A stretch of 64,000 bases of DNA from assembly GCA_937908115.1 (NCBI GenBank), contig CALEQZ010000053.1:27537-91536 (forward strand). The letters are read 5' to 3'. Of this stretch, positions 62,044 to 64,000 are shown piece after piece (position 1 is the stretch's first letter; every line of letters starts with the position of its first letter). The translations under genes and the position numbers were made by a program. Source of the DNA: an uncultured Alcaligenaceae bacterium (GTDB lineage Bacteria > Pseudomonadota > Gammaproteobacteria > Burkholderiales > Burkholderiaceae_B). Below the pieces are notes generated by a model, which was not told the origin of the DNA, made no database searches, and saw only the letters and a program-made list of their open reading frames with translations.

Positions 62044-63309
62044 ATGACAGCCTCGCAGATCCAACAGTCCATGCTCGAGCTGGGCCGGCACGCCCGCGCC
62101 GCCGCCCGCGAAATGATGCGCGCCAGCGGCGCAGCCAAGGCCAAGGCGCTGCGCGCCATGGCCGCCAGCCTCAAGGCTCGCCGCGATGAGCTTCGCGAAG
62201 CCAACGAAAAAGACCTGGCCGCGGCGCGCGCCAACGGCCTGGCCGCGCCGCTGCTCGATCGCCTTGCCCTGTCGGACAAGGCGCTCTCCCTGATGGCCGA
62301 CGGCCTGGAGCAAATCGCCGCCATGCCCGATCCGGTCGGCAGCATCACCGCCAGCACGGTGCGGCCAAACGGCATGCGGGTGGCACAGATGCGTGTGCCG
62401 CTGGGCGTGATAGGCATCATCTACGAGTCGCGGCCGAACGTGACGATAGACGCGGCCGCGCTGTGCCTGAAGGCAGGCAACGCCGCCATCCTGCGCGGTG
62501 GCAGCGAAGCCCTGCATTCCAACGTCGCGCTCGGGCGCGTCATCCAGGACGGGCTGGCCGAAGCGGGGCTGCCCGCACGCGCCGTGCAGGTCGTCGATAC
62601 GCCGGACCGCGCCGCCGTGGGCTGCCTGGTCACCATGACCGAGTACGTGGACGTGATCGTGCCGCGCGGCGGCAAGGGCCTGATCTCGCGCCTGGCCGAC
62701 GAGGCGCGCGTGCCGATGATCAAGCACCTGGACGGCAACTGCCACGTCTACATCGACGCAGCCGCCGACCCGGAAAAAGCGCTTCGCATCGCCTTCAACG
62801 CCAAGACCTACCGCTACAGCGTCTGCGGTGCGATGGAAACCCTGCTGGTGCATAAAGACGTGGCGGCGGCCATGCTGCCGCCGATCGCTCGCGCGCTGGT
62901 CGACCACGGCGTGACCCTGCACGGCTGCGAGCGCACGCGCGCGCTGGTGCCCGAGGCAGTGCCCGCCACCGACGAGGACTGGGCCACCGAATACGGCGGC
63001 CCCGACCTGGCCGTGCGCGTCGTCGATTCGATCGACGAGGCCATGGACCACATCGCCAAGTGGGGTTCGGGCCATACCGACGCCATCGTCACCGAAAACC
63101 TCTCCGCGGCCCAGCGCTTCCAACGCGAGGTCGACTCCAGCTCGGTCTACGTGAACCTGCCGACCTGCTTTGCCGACGGCTACGAATATGGCCTGGGCGC
63201 GGAAATCGGCATCTCGACCAACCGCCTGCACGCGCGCGGGCCGGTGGGGTTGGAAGGCCTGACCGTGCTCAAGTGGGTGCTCAACGGCGACGGCCAAACG
63301 CGCGGATAA
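62044..63309 (+). CDS. proA: Gamma-glutamyl phosphate reductase
   Basis: 421 residues. The aldehyde-dehydrogenase fold has the active-site Cys in KTYRYSVCGAMET and the VGSITAS, VIGIIYESRPNVT and GGPDLAVRVVDS stretches of ProA. It reduces gamma-glutamyl phosphate to the semialdehyde in proline synthesis. A longer in-frame opening to 61954 is rejected in favour of ATG at 62044, where MTASQIQQSMLELG begins. It follows a 10-bp repeat array. Confidence 0.97.
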   Translation: MTASQIQQSMLELGRHARAAAREMMRASGAAKAKALRAMAASLKARRDELREANEKDLAAARANGLAAPLLDRLALSDKALSLMADGLEQIAAMPDPVGSITASTVRPNGMRVAQMRVPLGVIGIIYESRPNVTIDAAALCLKAGNAAILRGGSEALHSNVALGRVIQDGLAEAGLPARAVQVVDTPDRAAVGCLVTMTEYVDVIVPRGGKGLISRLADEARVPMIKHLDGNCHVYIDAAADPEKALRIAFNAKTYRYSVCGAMETLLVHKDVAAAMLPPIARALVDHGVTLHGCERTRALVPEAVPATDEDWATEYGGPDLAVRVVDSIDEAMDHIAKWGSGHTDAIVTENLSAAQRFQREVDSSSVYVNLPTCFADGYEYGLGAEIGISTNRLHARGPVGLEGLTVLKWVLNGDGQTRG

Positions 63310-63318
63310 GGCGCATGC

Positions 63319-63360
63319 GGCCAGGGGCGGCCCGCCCCTGGCCTACAATGGATTTTTTTT
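63319..63360 (+). terminator. proA terminator hairpin overlapping the hemJ promoter region
   Basis: A perfect 10-bp stem (GGCCAGGGGC with GCCCCTGGCC, 63319-63343) with a five-base loop. Nine bases later come eight T (63353-63360). In between is TACAAT (63344-63349), a -10-like box for hemJ (start 63379). The T-run is further from the stem than in a textbook terminator. Confidence 0.6.
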
Positions 63361-63378
63361 CGCAGCACGAGAGCCGTC

Positions 63379-63801
63379 ATGCTCTGGGTCAAGACCCTGC
63401 ACATCGTATTCGTCACCGCCTGGTTCGCCGGGCTGTTCTATCTGCCCCGCATCTACGTCAACCTCGCCCAGCACGCCGAGCCGGCGGCGCAAGCCTGCCT
63501 GCTCGGCATGGCACGCCGCCTGTACCGCTTCATGACCCTGCTGGCCGTGCCCGCGGTGGCCTTCGGCCTATGGCTGTACCTGGGCTACGGCATCGGCCGC
63601 GGGGCCGGGCAAGGCTGGATGCACGCCAAGCTCGCGCTGGTGCTAGTCCTGGTCGGCTACCACCACGGCTGCGGTGTGCTGCTGCGCAAGTTCGAGCAAG
63701 GCCGCAACGCGCGCAGCCACGTCTTCTACCGCTGGTTCAACGAACTGCCGGTGCTGCTGCTGCTGGCCATCGTCGCGCTGGTCGTGGTCAAGCCCTTCTA
63801 G
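63379..63801 (+). CDS. hemJ: Protoporphyrinogen oxidase HemJ (CopD-like membrane protein)
   Basis: 140 residues, four predicted TM segments. LWVKTLHIVFVTAWFAGLFYLPRIYV at the start (a conserved His in the first helix) and WMHAKLALVLVLVGYHHGC match HemJ, the membrane enzyme that oxidises protoporphyrinogen IX in bacteria lacking HemY/HemG. Confidence 0.9.
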   Translation: MLWVKTLHIVFVTAWFAGLFYLPRIYVNLAQHAEPAAQACLLGMARRLYRFMTLLAVPAVAFGLWLYLGYGIGRGAGQGWMHAKLALVLVLVGYHHGCGVLLRKFEQGRNARSHVFYRWFNELPVLLLLAIVALVVVKPF

Positions 63802-63810
63802 GCGAGCGCC

Positions 63811-64000
63811 ATGCCCGACGACAAGCCCCCTGGTCCCAAGACGCTGAAGCTGGCACGCCGGCCGCAGGCGCCGTCGGATGCGGCGCCTGCGCGCAAACGC
63901 GCGGGCGCCCGGGCCCGGCGCGTTGCGCAGGCGGAAATCGATCGCCGCAAGCATCCGGCCCCGGAAGTCGGCCGCGCCGCCGCGCCGTCGCCGGCTGCCG
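63811..64000 (+). CDS. 5' part of an unidentified basic protein (partial)
   Basis: An open frame from the ATG at 63811 runs off the right edge (63 codons seen). It is rich in Arg, Lys, Pro and Ala, with PGPKTLKLARRP near the start. Such basic N-terminal tails are found on some RNA methyltransferases of this group, but nothing in view proves it. It follows hemJ by nine bases. Confidence 0.6.
   Translation, partial: MPDDKPPGPKTLKLARRPQAPSDAAPARKRAGARARRVAQAEIDRRKHPAPEVGRAAAPSPAA

Noticed and set aside
60283..63297. A 1004-codon minus-strand open frame opposite lptE, holA and proA
   Set aside because: It is antisense to three firmly identified genes, has low-complexity repeats over the 10-bp array and no recognisable domain; long antisense frames are normal in GC-rich DNA.
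1..64000. tRNA, rRNA, insertion sequences and prophage genes
   Set aside because: I looked for tRNA-like cloverleaf ends, transposase or integrase motifs and phage structural genes and saw none; a tRNAscan/ISfinder run would be decisive.

Overview
The window is a GC-rich (roughly two-thirds G+C by eye), densely coding chromosomal stretch from a betaproteobacterium, most likely Bordetella or a close Alcaligenaceae relative such as Achromobacter. The reasons are two tripartite-tricarboxylate-type 'Bug' periplasmic binding proteins (a family greatly expanded in this group), the leuS-lptE-holA-proA order, the rpmB-rpmG pair, and the general codon use. I see no rRNA, tRNA, insertion sequence, prophage or CRISPR array. 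The genus call is inference.

Layout. 1-3 kb: a three-subunit FAD/iron-sulfur amino-acid dehydrogenase of the HcnABC/opine-oxidase type, with a convergent LysR regulator. 4.3-7.1 kb: a cupin-XRE regulator divergent from a class II aldolase and an orphan TRAP-type binding protein, with a perfect 16-bp palindrome in the shared promoter. 7.1-13.5 kb: queF, an MFS exporter, pgsA, uvrC, nagZ and acpS. 13.5-20.9 kb: a signalling island holding a STAS antagonist, alr, an MFS protein fused to two extracytoplasmic sensor-like domains, a Cache/HAMP/SpoIIE phosphatase and an ABC-type binding protein. 20.9-29.4 kb: a GCS2-family ligase, pdxJ and a complete RND efflux operon, all on the minus strand and apparently one transcript. 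29.6-32.3 kb: an ABC importer of the TrpXYZ/DUF534 kind. 33.4-39.5 kb: a five-gene acyl-CoA catabolic operon (crotonase, ADP-forming acyl-CoA synthetase, Bug protein, two acyl-CoA dehydrogenases) divergent from an IclR regulator, then a thiolase and an LLM flavoprotein. 43-46 kb: a glycine betaine/proline-type ABC importer. 46.5-49.1 kb: cyclopropane fatty acid synthase and a Bcr/CflA exporter. 49.4-49.9 kb: rpmB-rpmG. 50-53.9 kb: a branched-chain-amino-acid-type ABC system with fused permeases. 53.9-55.8 kb: IclR divergent from a second Bug protein. 56-64 kb: housekeeping genes (DUF502, leuS, lptE, holA, proA, hemJ).

The most unusual system is the 13.5-20.9 kb island. It has a phosphatase and a STAS antagonist, which are two parts of a partner-switching relay, but no visible HATPase kinase. 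With them sit a transporter carrying its own sensor domains and a periplasmic binding protein translationally coupled to the phosphatase. It lies between pdxJ and acpS, genes that are adjacent in many proteobacteria, so it may be an insertion. The STAS gene now heads the acpS-nagZ operon.

Several short tandem repeats and homopolymers sit where slippage could change expression: a G9 tract in the first oxidase gene, a 7-bp x5 repeat before the acyl-CoA operon, a 10-bp x12 repeat starting in the holA stop codon, and a 9-bp x3 repeat upstream of proX. Several candidate operators (perfect or near-perfect inverted repeats) lie in divergent promoter regions. Promoter, operator and terminator calls come from reading the sequence by eye and are weaker than the gene calls.
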